Origin: Nissolia schottii
Taxonomy: Eukaryota > Streptophyta > Magnoliopsida > Fabales > Fabaceae
Assembly: GCA_003254905.1 (NCBI GenBank)
Contig: QANU01111626.1
Location: forward strand, 1-64,000
Direction of reading: 5' to 3'
DNA length: 64,000 nt
Shown: in pieces, positions 45,457 to 58,039 of the stretch
Position numbering within the stretch: position 1 is the stretch's first letter
How the letters are laid out: every line of letters starts with the position of its first letter
Position numbers and translations under genes: made by a program
Notes under the pieces: model-generated
Databases searched by the model: none
Told to the model about the DNA's origin: nothing
The model's input: only the letters and a program-made list of their open reading frames with translations

Positions 45457-45640
45457 TAGGGATGGCAATACGGTGGGGATGGGTTTTACCTCACCCCGAC
45501 TCTGCTCTACACCCTATTAACATTAACCTTTACCTGCCTCGCCCCTACCAACAACTTTTAAATATTATAATCTGCACTCGCCCCGCTAGTACCCGCCCTG
45601 CCCCGCAGGTACCCACCTCGTCCCTTTTTTGAGAACACTT
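45457..45640. mobile_element. hAT-like element end
   Basis: TAGGGATGGCAATACGGTGG opens a stretch rich in CCCCGCC/GGTACCC words, the usual terminus of a large plant hAT MITE family. The other end is not visible nearby. A related terminus lies near 60910-61000. Confidence 0.45.
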
Positions 45641-45839
45641 GTTGAAATACCATAAAATTCAATCCACACATGGATTAACCTAATCATATAATAAAATATC
45701 ATAAATGCCAACACTCAACATTGATTAAATATAGAAAGATATAATAACAATAAAATAACAAGAAAACAACAATCAAGTTTCCAATAAGTCATACAGAAAT
45801 ATATAAGATACATACAAGTTTCAAACAGCAGCCAAGTCA

Positions 45840-46330
45840 CTTCCTGTACACTTAGCTTACGAAGGTCGAATGTGTGGTCCAGTTCAGTATAGGTGGATGT
45901 ATCCATTTGAAAGGTGCCTGGGAGTGCTCAAAAGAACAGTCAAAAACAGGGATCAAGTTGAGGGGTCGATAAGCGAGGCATTCTTAACCAAGGAAACTCC
46001 TTACTTTTGTTCGTACTACTTTGGTGTTAATGTCAATTGCAATACAACTATAGTAGGACGAAACGATGATGGTGGTGCAATGCCTAATTAGTCGACATTT
46101 TCAATATTCAATCAAATTAGACGCGCAACCAGAAGAGCAAACGATTATTGGTTGAATGCACAAGAAAGAGTAGCAACTCACTTGGTTGTTTTGTTGAATT
46201 GTGAAGAAGTGCTTCCGTATTACCAATAAGTTCAATTGATCCTTGTAATCTTGTTTAATTTATTAATACATAGTTTCTAAAATGTTGATTATGTTGATGC
46301 GTGTTTATAGGATGTTTCAACAACAATTTG
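45840..46330 (+). pseudogene. CACTA (En/Spm) transposase C-terminal fragment
   Basis: A frame at 45870-46091 reads CGPVQYRWMYPFERCLGVLK and then GSISEAFLTKETPYFCSYYF, the conserved DUF4218-type C-terminal block of CACTA TNP2-like transposases. Weaker similarity follows beyond a stop at 46091 (VATHLVVLLNCEEVLPYY near 46180). No ends or catalytic core are present, so this is a fragment. Confidence 0.75.
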
Positions 46331-46586
46331 GTGATCAATGTTCATCAAATTGTTCCTTCATGGTTTGCAAATTATGTATGTGTTTAACTTTAAATTATAT
46401 ATTTCAATCAAACGATTTCCTTTATCGTAATCAGATACATATAACTTAGTTTTAAAATCTATATATGTGCAAAATTACGTAGTTTTAAAATCTATATAGG
46501 TGCAAAATCATTGTAGTAGTAACCATCACTTGATGAGTTTGTCATGGGGACCATTGAACAAATCAATTAGTTGACCCATAGTTAAT

Positions 46587-46588
46587 AT

Positions 46589-46620
<32 letters not shown>
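46587..46620. repeat. (ATTT)n microsatellite
   Basis: About eight TTTA/ATTT units in a row. Confidence 0.9.
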
Positions 46621-47353
46621 GATCATAAATTAAAATCAATAGTTAGTAATGCTCTTAGAATATGCATTAAATGTGCTTTAAGAGTATGTAACAACTTTAC
46701 TTTGCACCCATACTTAATATTAAATCAAGCCCCTGCACCAAACCAATGACAATAACTGTTCAAGAAAAAAAAATAGACAACGACATAAGTAGAAAAATTA
46801 AAGGGGGTGAAAAATTAAAGGGGGTGGCAGTAGGGATGGTAATCAGCCAAGGAGGGGCTAGGTAGTGCCCTTTCGATTCCTAATATATGTCTTGGGTAAG
46901 AATTCTCCCTTAACGTGGGTAGAAATTTTTCACCATCTCATCTCCATCATATATCTACATCCCCACTGGAATTCTAATATTATTATTTTCAATAATAAAA
47001 ATAACAAAGAAAAAAATATTTAATCAACTCAAAAAATATTTAAAATTTAAAATAAAAAATGGTTAACCCCTTAACTCATACAAAACAAAAGAGAAACGTT
47101 ATTTATATTCACTTTCTAGACTTGTTGTGCACATACAAGAAGGAAGACCAAACAATAATAGGGCTGAAAGAGAAACAATAATAAATCTACTATAATGAAT
47201 TTTTTCTTTCATTCCATTATATATTGAGTGAGTTCACAAAGTGTTTAAAGATTATAATGCATTAATATAATAATTTCTCAAACAGAATAAAACATTCAAT
47301 TATAATCTTATTTCTATCTGTTGTAATTATTAAAAGCCTCTAATTATTAATTG
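46621..47353. other. Intergenic, 3' flank of the GPAT gene
   Basis: AT-rich sequence. A hAT-like TAGGGATGGTAATCAGCC sits near 46832. No gene is seen. Confidence 0.5.
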
Positions 47354-50300
47354 TCACTGCCAAAATGGCTTGGAAGTCCTCACCGCCTTCATTATCTGAT
47401 CAACCACTGATTTTTTGCGAGGCACAATGCCATCATTCCCAACCAAGACCGCATACTTGTCTCTCCTCGTGAAATTGGTGCACTCAAACCCTAATGCTGC
47501 CGCCAATATCCTTTGAACATAATTGGCCACTTCTTGCGGACTCTTCCCTGAGGAACACGTGGCTTCAACTGGCAACTGGTTCAAGAAAGTGACCTCATAA
47601 ATAGGCATAGGGTTCATGAAGAAGAAAATCGAGTCCAAACCCTTCCAACCCCTAGCAGTGGTTGCATGGAAGAACCCTACCCTATAGTTCATGGCCACAG
47701 GGACTATCTTATCAGTTAACTCAGCAAATAGGGCACTGAACCTTAGAAGGAAAGGCTCACGACATGTGGTGCCTTCTGGACACAGCACCAAGTCACCCTT
47801 TGATAACTCACGCTTGATTCTCTCAGCATCAATGTGCTTGTTCCTTGTTAACCTAAAAGTAGGGATTGGAGATATTATCTCAGTTAACCTAGAAATGGAG
47901 TAGGTCATGGCTGGAACCGTGCGATGGAGGACGACAGAGAGCACAATGGGGTCCATGAGGGACCGGTGAGTACAAACAAATAGGACGCCAGAGTTATCGG
48001 TGCTGCCGGAGGGAGGAGGGGGTGACTTGCCCTTCACAATGATCCTTACGCTAAATAATCTTGAAATGTAGACTGAGTTCCAAAAGGGTAAAGCGAATCC
48101 CACAATGATGCGGATTGTGGCGAGTAGGATTCCTAAGGGCATCCATAAGAGGATTAGGAGGGAGGTGGATGGCGTTGGCTGCTTCACAAGGCGGCCGTCG
48201 TGGAAGATCACCGGGAATGGGTGGAGCACTTGGTGGTTGTGCTCTTGGCTTGCAACAAATGGTGAGTGCATTTTTTCCTGCAAGTAGATGGTATACACAA
48301 AATGTTGAGAAACATGGCAATACCACGTCAAGTTACCAACTTTGCTATTTGGAAATATGAAAGGATGTAAACACTTTGTCATCCCTCTTAAAATACATCA
48401 CGATGTCTATTTCAAAGTAAGTGTCATGATGTGTTGTGAGGAGATGACAAGGTTTCTACACCCTTTTATATGTTCAAAAAGCCTTTTCATATAGTTATTT
48501 GAATATATTTTAAGGAAGAGAAATGTTATGTGTACAACACACTTGTGGACAACAAGATTCAAACTCTCTTACAAAGGCATGAGTCTCAGCATGCTCACAT
48601 ATTCTCTCTCCATGATGGACCTATACTTTGGTGAAAGAGTTGGTTGTTATTATCAACATATGTGTTCTGTATATAGCATTCTTGTTTAAGGAAATAGATT
48701 AATGGTTGGATAATATATAGATGTGCGAGATTTTGTGCAAACCGTTAAACCGTTAGATATCATTTACAAGTCAATCAGTGTGATTAGTTTTGAAAATACA
48801 CTGAATGGTCAAGTCTTGTTTCGCATGATCTCACGTCTCGGTTTTGTCGTGTCACTAAGAAACTCTAGGTTGCTTTTGATTGTTTTGATACATGACACAA
48901 ATACATGGCCACGAGGACACATAATCCTATTTGATTATGGAGACGTGTACAAAAACTTGTGTCCTATGGCAGAAAATTAGTGTATTTTATGTACCTCTGT
49001 TTTGTTGGGACATGGGGATAAGGACGAAGACAGAATTTTAATGAAATTATGAATGAGTGATGAAAATTAGTGAGAAGGAGGCCAAAGGGTATTTTAAGTC
49101 ATTTGTCATGTTTTTATGTCTTGTCACCACAAAACCAAACATGGTACAGATACAATAAATTGTGTCTTATATATCATTACCAAACAGAATACAAGACTGA
49201 CTTTTAGTCTTATATTTTATGTCTTTGTCTTTATGTTTCTGTATATTAATATTTTAGTTTGTGTCAGCAATCAAACACAGTCTAACACAGTCTAAGTTAC
49301 CATCACTTTAGAAAGATCTACTTACCATGTCAAGAATTCAAATGTTGAATTGATATTTTAAAAAAGATTTTGCTTGGCCATTATTTTTAACCCAAAATTA
49401 TAATTCCTTAATTTTAAAAAAACAAAACTATATTTTGAATATTCTACGTAACTTGGCTTTCACTTGAAAACTATCTATATGACACAAATACATTTTCATT
49501 AATTCGGCCATGAAAGTTTTAATAAGAAAGAAAATGGACTATAAAATTTTGGCTTAATTAAATTTTTAGTCTCTGTAAAATTTCAAAGTTTGTTTTTAGT
49601 CCCTGTGTAAAATTTTTAGTCCCTGTAAAATTTCAAAGTTTATTTTTAGTCCCTCTGTCTGGCTAGGGTTAACGGCGCTGACGTGGCCGTTAACAGCGCT
49701 GATGTGGTCATGCCACGTGGCATGCCACGTCAGCACCATTAACCCCAGCCAGACAGATGGACTAAAAACAAACATTGAAATTTTACAGAGACTAAAAACA
49801 AACTTTGAAATTTTACAAGGCTAAAAACTAAATTTTATTTAAATAATTTTTTTGTACCTATGAAAGGGTAAAATCCAACATCAAACAATTTTTTTGTTTC
49901 ATATCTATTTTAAATAATTTTAACTAAAACTATTTAAATAATTTTAATCACATATTTAATACTTTAAATAATTTTAAATCACATATTTAATAATTTAAAT
50001 AGTTTTAAATCACATATTTAATATTTTAACATACTCATACTCAATACTTATGTAATCTTCTTTGTATATTATCACCATGTTCCTAATATATATTTAATAT
50101 TTATACTAACTAATATCAAGTAAAAAAAGTATATATAATTATTTTAACAAACTTTAAATAATTTAAACTACTAAATCATGTTCATATTAATAAAAAAATG
50201 TCAAAATTATTTAAAATCATTTAAATTATTAAATATGTGATTAAAATTATTTAAATAATTTAAGTTTAAATTATTTAAAATAAATATAAAACAAAAAAAT

Positions 50301-52341
50301 TATTTGATGTTGGTTTTACCCTTTCATAGGCACAAAAAAACTATTTAAATAAAATTTAGGTTTTAGCCCCTATAAAATTTTAAAGTTTGTTTTTAGTCCC
50401 TCTGACTGGCTGGGGTTAATGGTGCTGACGTGGCGTGCCACATGGCATATAATAATGCCACGTGGCATGCCACGTGGCATGCCATGTGGCACGGCCACGT
50501 CAGCGCTGTTAACGGCCACGTCAGCACCGTTAACCCCAGCCAGACAGATGGATTGAAAACAAACTTTGAAATTTTACAGGGACGAAAAATTTTACACAGG
50601 GACTAAAAACAAACTTGGAAATTTTACAGGGACTAAAAACTTAATTAAGCCTAAATTTTTTTATATATATCATTACTAGACACCTTCTTGAACATCGTGT
50701 AAGATAAGAAAAAAAAAAATAATACTCTATGTAGTCTATGAACTTTTTACATTTTCTTACTTGATCTTTGAACTTTTAATAAAGACACGTTAGTGCCTAA
50801 ATTTTGCAAATGTTAAACCCATCGATCGGTCCCTTCATCCACCAGACTCTTAAGTGTTGTTGAGGTATCAATTAACAACGATGTTTTCTCTCACTTTTTT
50901 TTTTTCTAATCAGCCCAAAACAACGTCGTTTTGAAGGTTCTAGGGACCAACTTTTTAAAAAAAAAAAGTTCAAGGACCAACTTGGCTAAAAGTTTAGGGA
51001 TTACTTAGTCTCTGCACCCCCATTATCACTACTTCCTTCACCTTAACCTTGAGCCCCACCACTACTCCCAACTTCAGCCCACTACCATTCACACCCTCAT
51101 TCCCAACACTAGACCCTTCAGGGTATGAGTGGTGGTGGTGGTGGTGAGAATGATGGTGTAGTGGTGGTGGGAACGAGGGTGTGGGTGGTGGTGGTGGTGG
51201 CCTGAAGGTAGGGGTGGGGTAATGGTGGTGGTGGGCTTAAGATCAAGGTGAGGGAAGTGGTGGTGGTAGAGGTGCAGGGACTAAGTAGTTCCTGAACTTT
51301 TTTTGTCCAGATTGGTTTCTAAACTTTTTTGGCCACGTTGATTCCTAAACCGTCAAAACAACGTTGTTTTAAGGCTAACTAGAAGAAACCAATGAGTCTA
51401 GTGTTTGCAAAGTTTAGAAACTAATGTGTCTTTATTAAAAGTCTTTATTAGACGTGGCATCTTCAGAATCTCAACTCATTTAATCATCACATTCAAATCT
51501 TAACAAATTCAGCAACAAATTTGACAAATTATTTGAATCGCATAGCATTACTCTTATATATAACTTGATCAATGAATTTACCTTACAAAGCTGCAAGAAG
51601 GAATCATGGCTTGACGTAGGCATCCCCATGCCCAAACTGGGCGGTGCACCTTCACGGCCAAAAACCTCAGCAACTCTCACACAAACTTCATGGTCCGAGC
51701 CACCGCGGACGAAACCCGTGGCGAGCCCAAACCTATTGAAGCACAGCTCGCTCCCGATTACCTCGTCCGCACGCAAGTGCTCCTTCACAAACCTCTCCAC
51801 CATTATCCAGGGCATCTTCGTCACCACCACCCTCCTCTCGTGCACCGCGAACACCTTCCACGCGTCCATGTCAAGGTCATCCATGAAGAATTTGGGCAAC
51901 ACTGCCCTTCCCACAGACTTGATCTCAGACCGGGACACCTGTGCCATGATATTAATAGTTAGTTAGTAAGTCAATAAGATATAATAAATTATCATATTTA
52001 AAAATTGAAAGAATTGAAAGACGGTAGGCCATGTTAAATATGTCCTCTAGAATGATATTTCAGCTTTTATACAAGCAGGATCCACTACTTATAACTAAAA
52101 TGTCATTCTAACGTGGCGCTCCAATACCGGTGCGTACCCCAGCTACAGAGACAAAGGTCATGAGCTTGAGGCCTTTGTCCTTCATGCCGACCATGTCCAG
52201 TATCCGAATCAAGGGCCATAGAAACAACAGGAGGGCGAACCGAATTACACCCGATGCTTCGAATGCTACTAACATGAAGTAGGAGAATGTATCGGAGTCC
52301 TTTAGGAGCGTGCCTTCTAGTTCGGAAACAACGGACACCAT
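47354..52341 (-). CDS. GPAT5: Glycerol-3-phosphate 2-O-acyltransferase of the GPAT5/GPAT7 type, three exons
   Basis: Exons in transcript order are 52341-52138, 51938-51582 and 48277-47354, joined at GT..AG sites in phase 0, giving 494 residues (Arabidopsis GPAT5 is about 500). An in-frame TAG just upstream fixes the start. The N-terminal HAD-like domain opens [10 protein letters not shown], so the aspartates expected in a DxDGT phosphatase motif are replaced, as in GPAT5/7. A membrane helix lies at about 32-50. The acyltransferase domain shows H291 and D296 in [13 protein letters not shown] at 328-332 and [10 protein letters not shown] from 353, with IFHDGRLV at 211-218 and a second hydrophobic stretch at 225-250. 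The family transfers acyl groups from CoA to the sn-2 position of glycerol 3-phosphate in the ER for suberin. The lack of the phosphatase motif predicts lysophosphatidate rather than monoacylglycerol as product. GPAT5 and GPAT7 are not distinguishable here. Intron 2 (3.3 kb) is filled with transposon sequence. Confidence 0.93.
48868..49282. mobile_element. Tourist-like MITE in GPAT intron 2, second copy of the 28276-28689 family
   Basis: Ends GGTTGCTTTTGATTG and, reversed, GACTGTGTTTGATTGC; length 415 bp. Inverted relative to the other copy: the word GTCAGTCTTGTATT is about 75 bases from opposite ends in the two. Flanks CTA and TAA are a decayed 3-bp duplication. Confidence 0.7.
49551..50656. 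mobile_element. 1.1-kb fold-back element in GPAT intron 2
   Basis: The left end GGCTTAATTAAATTTTTAGT is inverted at the right end (ACTTAATTAAGCC), and similarity continues for several hundred bases towards the centre (GTACCTATGAAAGGGTAAAA near 49855 pairs with a segment near 50325). Each arm itself contains a palindromic GC-rich core of GCCACGTGGCATGCCACG type flanked by inverted TTAACCCCAGCCAGACAG words. Flanks TAAAATTTT and TAAATTTTT suggest a decayed 9-bp duplication. It is non-coding. Confidence 0.7.
50730..51450. mobile_element. Second fold-back repeat in GPAT intron 2 with a GGTGGT-rich arm
   Basis: Left words TTTTAATAAAGACACGTTAG, AAAACAACGTCGTTTTGA, and CTTAGTCTCTGCACC each find their inverted partner in the right half (near 51425, 51360 and 51275). 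The apex is a CCACC-rich left half facing a GGTGGTGG-rich right half (51010-51260). It lies less than 100 bases from the first fold-back element. Confidence 0.65.
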
Positions 52342-53630
52342 TTTGGATTTAGCTACGATTTTTTTCTTTAAGATTGTGAACTTTTTAATCTAGTTCAGAA
52401 TATTTATTTGATTGCCCTCTAATGGTTGAGACTATGGGGCAATTTATCAGTTTTACAACCACCCCTTGCCTAATTGATTAATTGGTCTCTAGTTACGGTT
52501 GTTGGAGTTAAGTAATTAATACATATTAATACGTAGTATATGTCACGTTTTGTTGGCTAAGATTGATTGCTTAACCCCAACAAATAGAAGGTAATTAATT
52601 TTGGTAGTTTTAAACACCTAAAAACTGGCCCGTCAAATTTGATTATTTTGATTACTTAGCCTTAACAAAAATGTAGGCTAAGTAGTTGAATAATAAAAAA
52701 AAGAATCTTTCGCATAAGAAACACATCTTGTCATCCTGCGTATATATGTCACTTACTGTTAGGCGGATCTAGGCTGCGGCCAAGGGTGGCCACAAAAACG
52801 AAACCAAATCACCCCCCTCAATTTCTTTTTTTTTTTTTTAAAGAGTAGTGGTATTTGTAATTTAAATATAGTGTTGACATAACCAACGGGGGTTCAAGGC
52901 TACGCCTTGGATACCGGGAAGGCAACCTAAAAAAAAAATAGTGTTGACATTACTCTCTCATACACATCATGAGGTTCACACTCACCATGTTTGGCATATA
53001 AATAACATTTTTGTTCTTTTTTAAAGACTCATTCACAATGATATCAAAACAATAATTTTTTTTTACACCCTAAAATACAAACACCCTTAACACTCTTGAC
53101 AAGTGACATCATGTAGGATCATAAAATATAATAAAAAATTTAATCTCAAAACACTACCTCTCTCCGTCAAATCACACGCACACTCTCTCTCAATATCTCC
53201 TCTCTCTTTAAAACACGTGGATATTAACATAATACAAATAAATATCAATGTAATAGAGATAAGTATCAACATATTATAAAGGTATCAACGTTATAAAAAA
53301 AGAACACTGATACTTTTTTTTTTTTTGTAAAATATACCTTTAAAATGTATTGATAACTATTTCATAATGTTGATATCTATGTCTATTACGTTGACACTTG
53401 GAGAGAGAAATGTTGATACCTAAGTTCATTATGTTGATCATTATGTCTATGGCAGTGATACATATTTCTATTATGTTGATACTCACATGGTGAATGATGG
53501 CTTGGCATTAGAGTGAGATAGTGAGAGAGTCTGACTTGATAGGGAAACAATATGATTTGATGCAGAGAGTGTGGTTTGATAAAGAGAAAATATGTTTATA
53601 AAATTGAGAAATAATTACGTTGATACATTT
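52342..53630. other. GPAT upstream region and repeat-rich spacer
   Basis: The GPAT promoter lies at the left edge; an AATAAATATT on the minus strand near 52410 is a weak TATA candidate. At 52870-52950 the word TAGTGTTGACAT occurs twice around a GC-richer insert of about 60 bases. At 53210-53480 repeated GTTGATAC words and their complements form imperfect inverted repeats around a T-run. No gene is seen. Confidence 0.45.
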
Positions 53631-53631
53631 C

Positions 53632-54929
53632 TGTTATATCAAAATAATTTATAAGGAAATACAAGAGTTTGAAATAAGGGTATTTAAGTAAAATACAAAA
53701 GAATGCCAAAAGACAAGAATGACTAATGGATCGCCCTAGGTAAGATCAGATCAAGCGACTCTATCTTGATGATGCTAACTAAGATAGTAGCCGACCTTAC
53801 ACGCTCATATGGAAGTATGAACTAAATCAAAGGGTATAGGTGTCGACCAAACAAATGAATGGTGATTGGGGTGACCCGATGGGCATAAACCATAGACGAG
53901 TAATGGTCTAATGATATGAAATGATCGACTGGTGGAAGGTCCGTAAAGATAAGATTATTTACTCGACCTAAGTGGTAATCCCATATGGGACTTTAACAAT
54001 TTTCAGAGTTGGCAATACTGACCATTTCATGTCGTCCTATAAAAGGATGTAAAGAAAAAAAATAATTGCTGGTGCCTCTTTTTGAAATCAAATTTGAAAA
54101 GGAGGAAGTTATTTGGAACGCGGTATCTTCAGATAAGTGCACAATGATTATGAAGGAACGTGCACACTTTTGAGAGGTGGTTTGCAAGATTTTCGCTAAG
54201 TGGGGTGAGGTGGAGACGTGGGAGCAAGTGTCAACCGCTCGGTGGACACGTGGCGAGCCTACACGAAGACCTTGAAGCCTATAAATAAGACGCTCTGGGA
54301 TGAATCAAAACGGAAGAAAACACTTTCAAATTCTTACACACTCACACATGTCCCTAGTGACATTTCGAGTCTGTTAAGAATATTATCATATCTCTGATTT
54401 ATTTTAAACTGATATAATGTTTATTTAGTTTGATTACTTTCGATTTATGTTGATTTTATATTTATGTTCTGATTCTGTTTCTTAGCCTATTTATAGACAT
54501 TTCTCATTATATCAAATCACAACCCTCAGTAATACAATATATTTTCTCTGTGTTATATTCCTTACTTATTCCTTGTTCCTTATTTATTTTTACTAATCAA
54601 CCATGGGACTTCACAGAGTTTAAGAGAAGGATCAAGTAATTCCCATTTACTTGCTTTCTTTCTTTCAATTTCTTAGGATTAGTTCTTTTCCATTCAATTC
54701 TTGTACTTAGTTTTGGTCATCAGTTTACTCTTGTACTTGTACAATTTCAAGAATTATTTGAAACATCATTTCCATTATTGATAATTTCTTTATTCTAAAC
54801 TCGCATTCTCACTGAAATGGTCCACTTGATAAAGGAATTATATTGTAATCTCTCTCTTTTTAAAAACTTTATTTCACATTTATGATGAACGGTCCATAAT
54901 CATCTATAGACCGAAATTCCCATACAACA
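53632..54929 (+). mobile_element. LTR of a gypsy-type retroelement, with its primer site, itself interrupted
   Basis: Opens TGTTATATCAAAATAATTT and ends CATACAACA. It is followed by AATTGGCATGCCCGGTTGG, a primer-site-like segment of gypsy elements, and then by the beginning of an internal region with an ATG at 55033. It matches the solo LTR at 33064-34015 throughout, except for a 244-base insertion at 54372-54615. TATA candidates lie near 54037 (CCTATAAAAGG) and near 54279 (CCTATAAATAAG). Confidence 0.75.
54372..54615 (+). mobile_element. Small solo LTR inserted in the LTR at 53632-54929
   Basis: Starts TGTTAAGAATATTATC and ends ACTTCACA, flanked by GAGTC (54367-54371) and GAGTT (54616-54620), a near-perfect 5-bp duplication. 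The related LTR at 33.7 kb reads straight through at this point, which proves the insertion. It contains AGCCTATTTATAGAC, resembling a Copia LTR promoter. Confidence 0.75.
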
Positions 54930-55049
54930 AATTGGCATGCCCGGTTGGACGCTATCTGTGAGAATTTGGTTTGGAAAACTTGCGTTTAACCTTATTTTAT
55001 GTGTTTATGAAGTGTTATTGTAGTATCACAAATGTCTTCTTCTACTGAT

Positions 55050-58035
55050 ATCACCACTAAAAAATCGCTCATTACTTGTAAATTTTGCCACAAATTTGGG
55101 CTAAATGTTTTTCATGCGAATTGAAATGCATAGGTATTAAGGTGGCAGGTAATTGGTAGATGCGAATTTCAAAATTCACAGATAATTACTTGCAGATTTT
55201 TTCGCAAGAAACTTCAAAAATTTTGCATATAATTTTCGTTACGGGGTCGAAGCTTGGGAGGAATTTTGTTGCGAATTTTTATGTGATTTTTTTTAAAGAA
55301 ACTCCGTAAGTAACATTCACATAAAATTTCGCAGGTAATATTCGAAGGACATTTCACAGGTAACATTCACATGAAATTTTGTAAGTAGCATTCGCATGAA
55401 ATTTCATAAGTAAAATATACAGGAAATTTTGCAAATAAAATTCGCAAAAGATTTTCTGATTAAAATGTTTCTTAAATTTCGCAAGTGAAATTCACAGGAA
55501 GTTTTGCGAAAAAAAATTCACAAATAATTCCACACATAAATTTTGCATAAGATTTTGCAAGTAACATTCATAGGAAATTTCACTAGTAAAATTTGCCAAA
55601 AATTTCACAATTAAAATTCATGGCAATTTTTCCAATATTCACATGAAATTTAGCAAGGAAAATCCGCATGTAATTCTGTGGGTAAATATCGCAACCAGTT
55701 CTGCAAATAAATTTTACAGCTAATACCGAAGGTAAATTATGTAACCATAAACAAAATTTATCCCCATTTCACAGTTAATTCCGTAACTAAATTCACTAGA
55801 AAATAAATGTATAATATGATTTTTGCATAAAATTTTGCAACAAAATTTAGCATAGTTATTTTCCATTTAGTTAGTTATTTTCTAGCAATTCACATTCAAC
55901 TAAATAAAATTTCTAATTCAAATTTCCAAATATAAATTAACACCAAAGATAATAGCTAGTGTGTGAAATGTACTTGCAAGTCAAGTGGAATAGATAAGTC
56001 TAGTTAAAATACTAAGATCGTGACAAGAAAAAAAACTAACCAAAGCCCATAAAATATTAACTAAGTATCCAAGTCATACTAAGCAGCTAAGTCTTCATAT
56101 GCATCGTCCTTTTCCTCATCTTATCCATCCCTTGAATCACTTTCAGCTTGTTGTACAAATAACGAATGAGAAAAAGTTGCTCTAAAGCCCAACTTCTCCA
56201 CAATAGATCCAATTTCTTACTTGTCTCAGACAAGTCCTTCTTCATTTCTTCTTTCTCCTATCTCTTTTTGCAATTCAAGTTTTAGAGATGCATTCAATGC
56301 ACGAACTTGATCCCTTATCCTTTCTTCAATCTCCTCAGATATTGTCTCCATTTATGAAGCTCTAGAAGAAATATTTTTCATTGACCTGCCCAAAGAACCA
56401 AGCTCAAGAACTCTACCTTGTTTACTTTCTCCCATTGAATCAATCCAGATTTCAATATCAGATGGCATGGGTTGATATGGTGCATTAGCATCTCCAGAAA
56501 AAACCTCATTGTAATTAGTGCTTTGGGAAGATAATTCATGTTTTTTCTTTTCAAAAGTCTCCTATAATAACCAAAATTATTTCAATCAATGGTCAAATAA
56601 ACTTGGATATATAAAATGTAAATTCCTCATTATTATTGTAACTATCCAACATTGGAAAAGAACACAGTAAATTGAATAACACTTTTAGCCAATGCATATG
56701 ATCAATATTAATTTGCAAAATAACTACAACAATAGGCATAAAATAGCAAAAGCAGTCATTACATATAAATGATTAAAAGTAACTAAGAGAGCATAATAAC
56801 AAATAGCATCAACGAAATACATTCCAAAATAGATGTGACTAATAGATTTTTTTAATGGGGTTGAGGAGCTATTCATGTATAAGAGAATGAAAGTAAGAAA
56901 AGAAAACATGATTTAAAATATCATGTCATGACTTACATGATTATCTTGAGCATTTGGGTGGACCCACTCGGCATTCTTCTTTTTGTGTCCGACAATAAAA
57001 CCCAGATAATGATGGGTCTTCTCCTCCCCTTTCAGCCTTCTGTTACTCAAAAAAATTACACGTCATCAATAAAGAATGTAGAATAATACAATAAAGAATA
57101 AAAATTAAACTCTAATAATACCATTCTCTTGAAATGAACACGAAGAGGTATAGATCTTCCAGTATGTAGTGGTGCATCTGCATTGGAGTTACGGTTCTTC
57201 TTATTTTATTTTATTTTATTTTAGATTTTGCTTTATATTTTGTAGACCCCCAATGGGCTTTTAGATTTGCCCATGCAGCCTCTCCAATCCAAGTCGGTCT
57301 TTCACCATTATTTCGAGGTGTTTGTAGAAGTTGTTGCATCTTACCCCTCTCTTCTCAAAATTTGCTCGAATCTCAAGATTGAATTTAGGTGCCCACTTAA
57401 ATTTTTTCTACAATATTCAAAGTAATTTTTGTTATAAAAACACTAGAATAATATTAACCATATAATTAATACATTAAAAAAAATCCATCTAATTACCTCA
57501 AATTCAGAAAACCACGTATTTCTAGTCTTTGGAAAACTTTTTCCAATTTGGTTTTCCTTCCTCAAATGTAATTTTGATGCATTCAGCAATGCCCTTAATA
57601 ACCTGTGTGTGGAGATCAAACCTAGGTACAAACCAACAAGATTAATGCAACATTATTTTCAAACATGACATTTTTTGTAACTTACCCATCTCCTTCAAAA
57701 ATTATAAAAATTCGACCATCATTATTAATAGACCCAACTCCACTACTTGAAGATCCAAGTATTTGGTTAGCACCTAAATGTGAAGTCTGCAAGAGAGGAT
57801 TCATCTGTGTTGCTGAAGAAGGATCTTGAGAACTAGTTTTAGATTGATGAATTTGAGGATTTGGTTGAACTTGAGACAAAAGATCAGTAGATTGAAATAT
57901 TGGAGAAAGATCAAATTGTGGGGGCTAGAATGCTGGTAGGTAGCGTTGTTGTTGTAGTTGATGCTTGATTCTTTCTTTTCTTCCATGTTTTCTTTGTTTT
58001 TCCTCCAATGTTATCACTTGGACCAGCCATCTATT
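55050..58035 (-). mobile_element. CACTA (En/Spm) element, partial, with decayed accessory gene
   Basis: One end reads CACTAAAAAATCGCTCATT (from about 55053), placed directly in the first codons of the gypsy internal region. It is followed by about 700 bases of subterminal repeats of the ATTTCGCAGGTAA type (55130-55800). On the minus strand an accessory frame starts ATGGCTGGTCC (58032) and continues in pieces. RPTWIGEAAWANLKAHWGS near 57300-57240 and THHYLGFIVGHKKKNAEW near 57020-56960 are marks of the plant Transposase_24 (Ptta/En/Spm) family. Stops and frameshifts break it (a stop falls 36 codons in). The opposite end, which should read TAGTG on the plus strand beyond 58035, I could not fix. 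Confidence 0.65.
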
Positions 58036-58039
58036 ACCA

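Noticed and set aside
52880..52925. tRNA-derived SINE or tRNA gene (GGTTCAAGGCTACGCC)
   Set aside because: It resembles a B box only loosely; no A box or cloverleaf could be built around it.
57682..57879. Short Gln/Ser-rich frame as an independent gene
   Set aside because: It falls within the decayed CACTA accessory gene between the start at 58032 and the Transposase_24 motifs.
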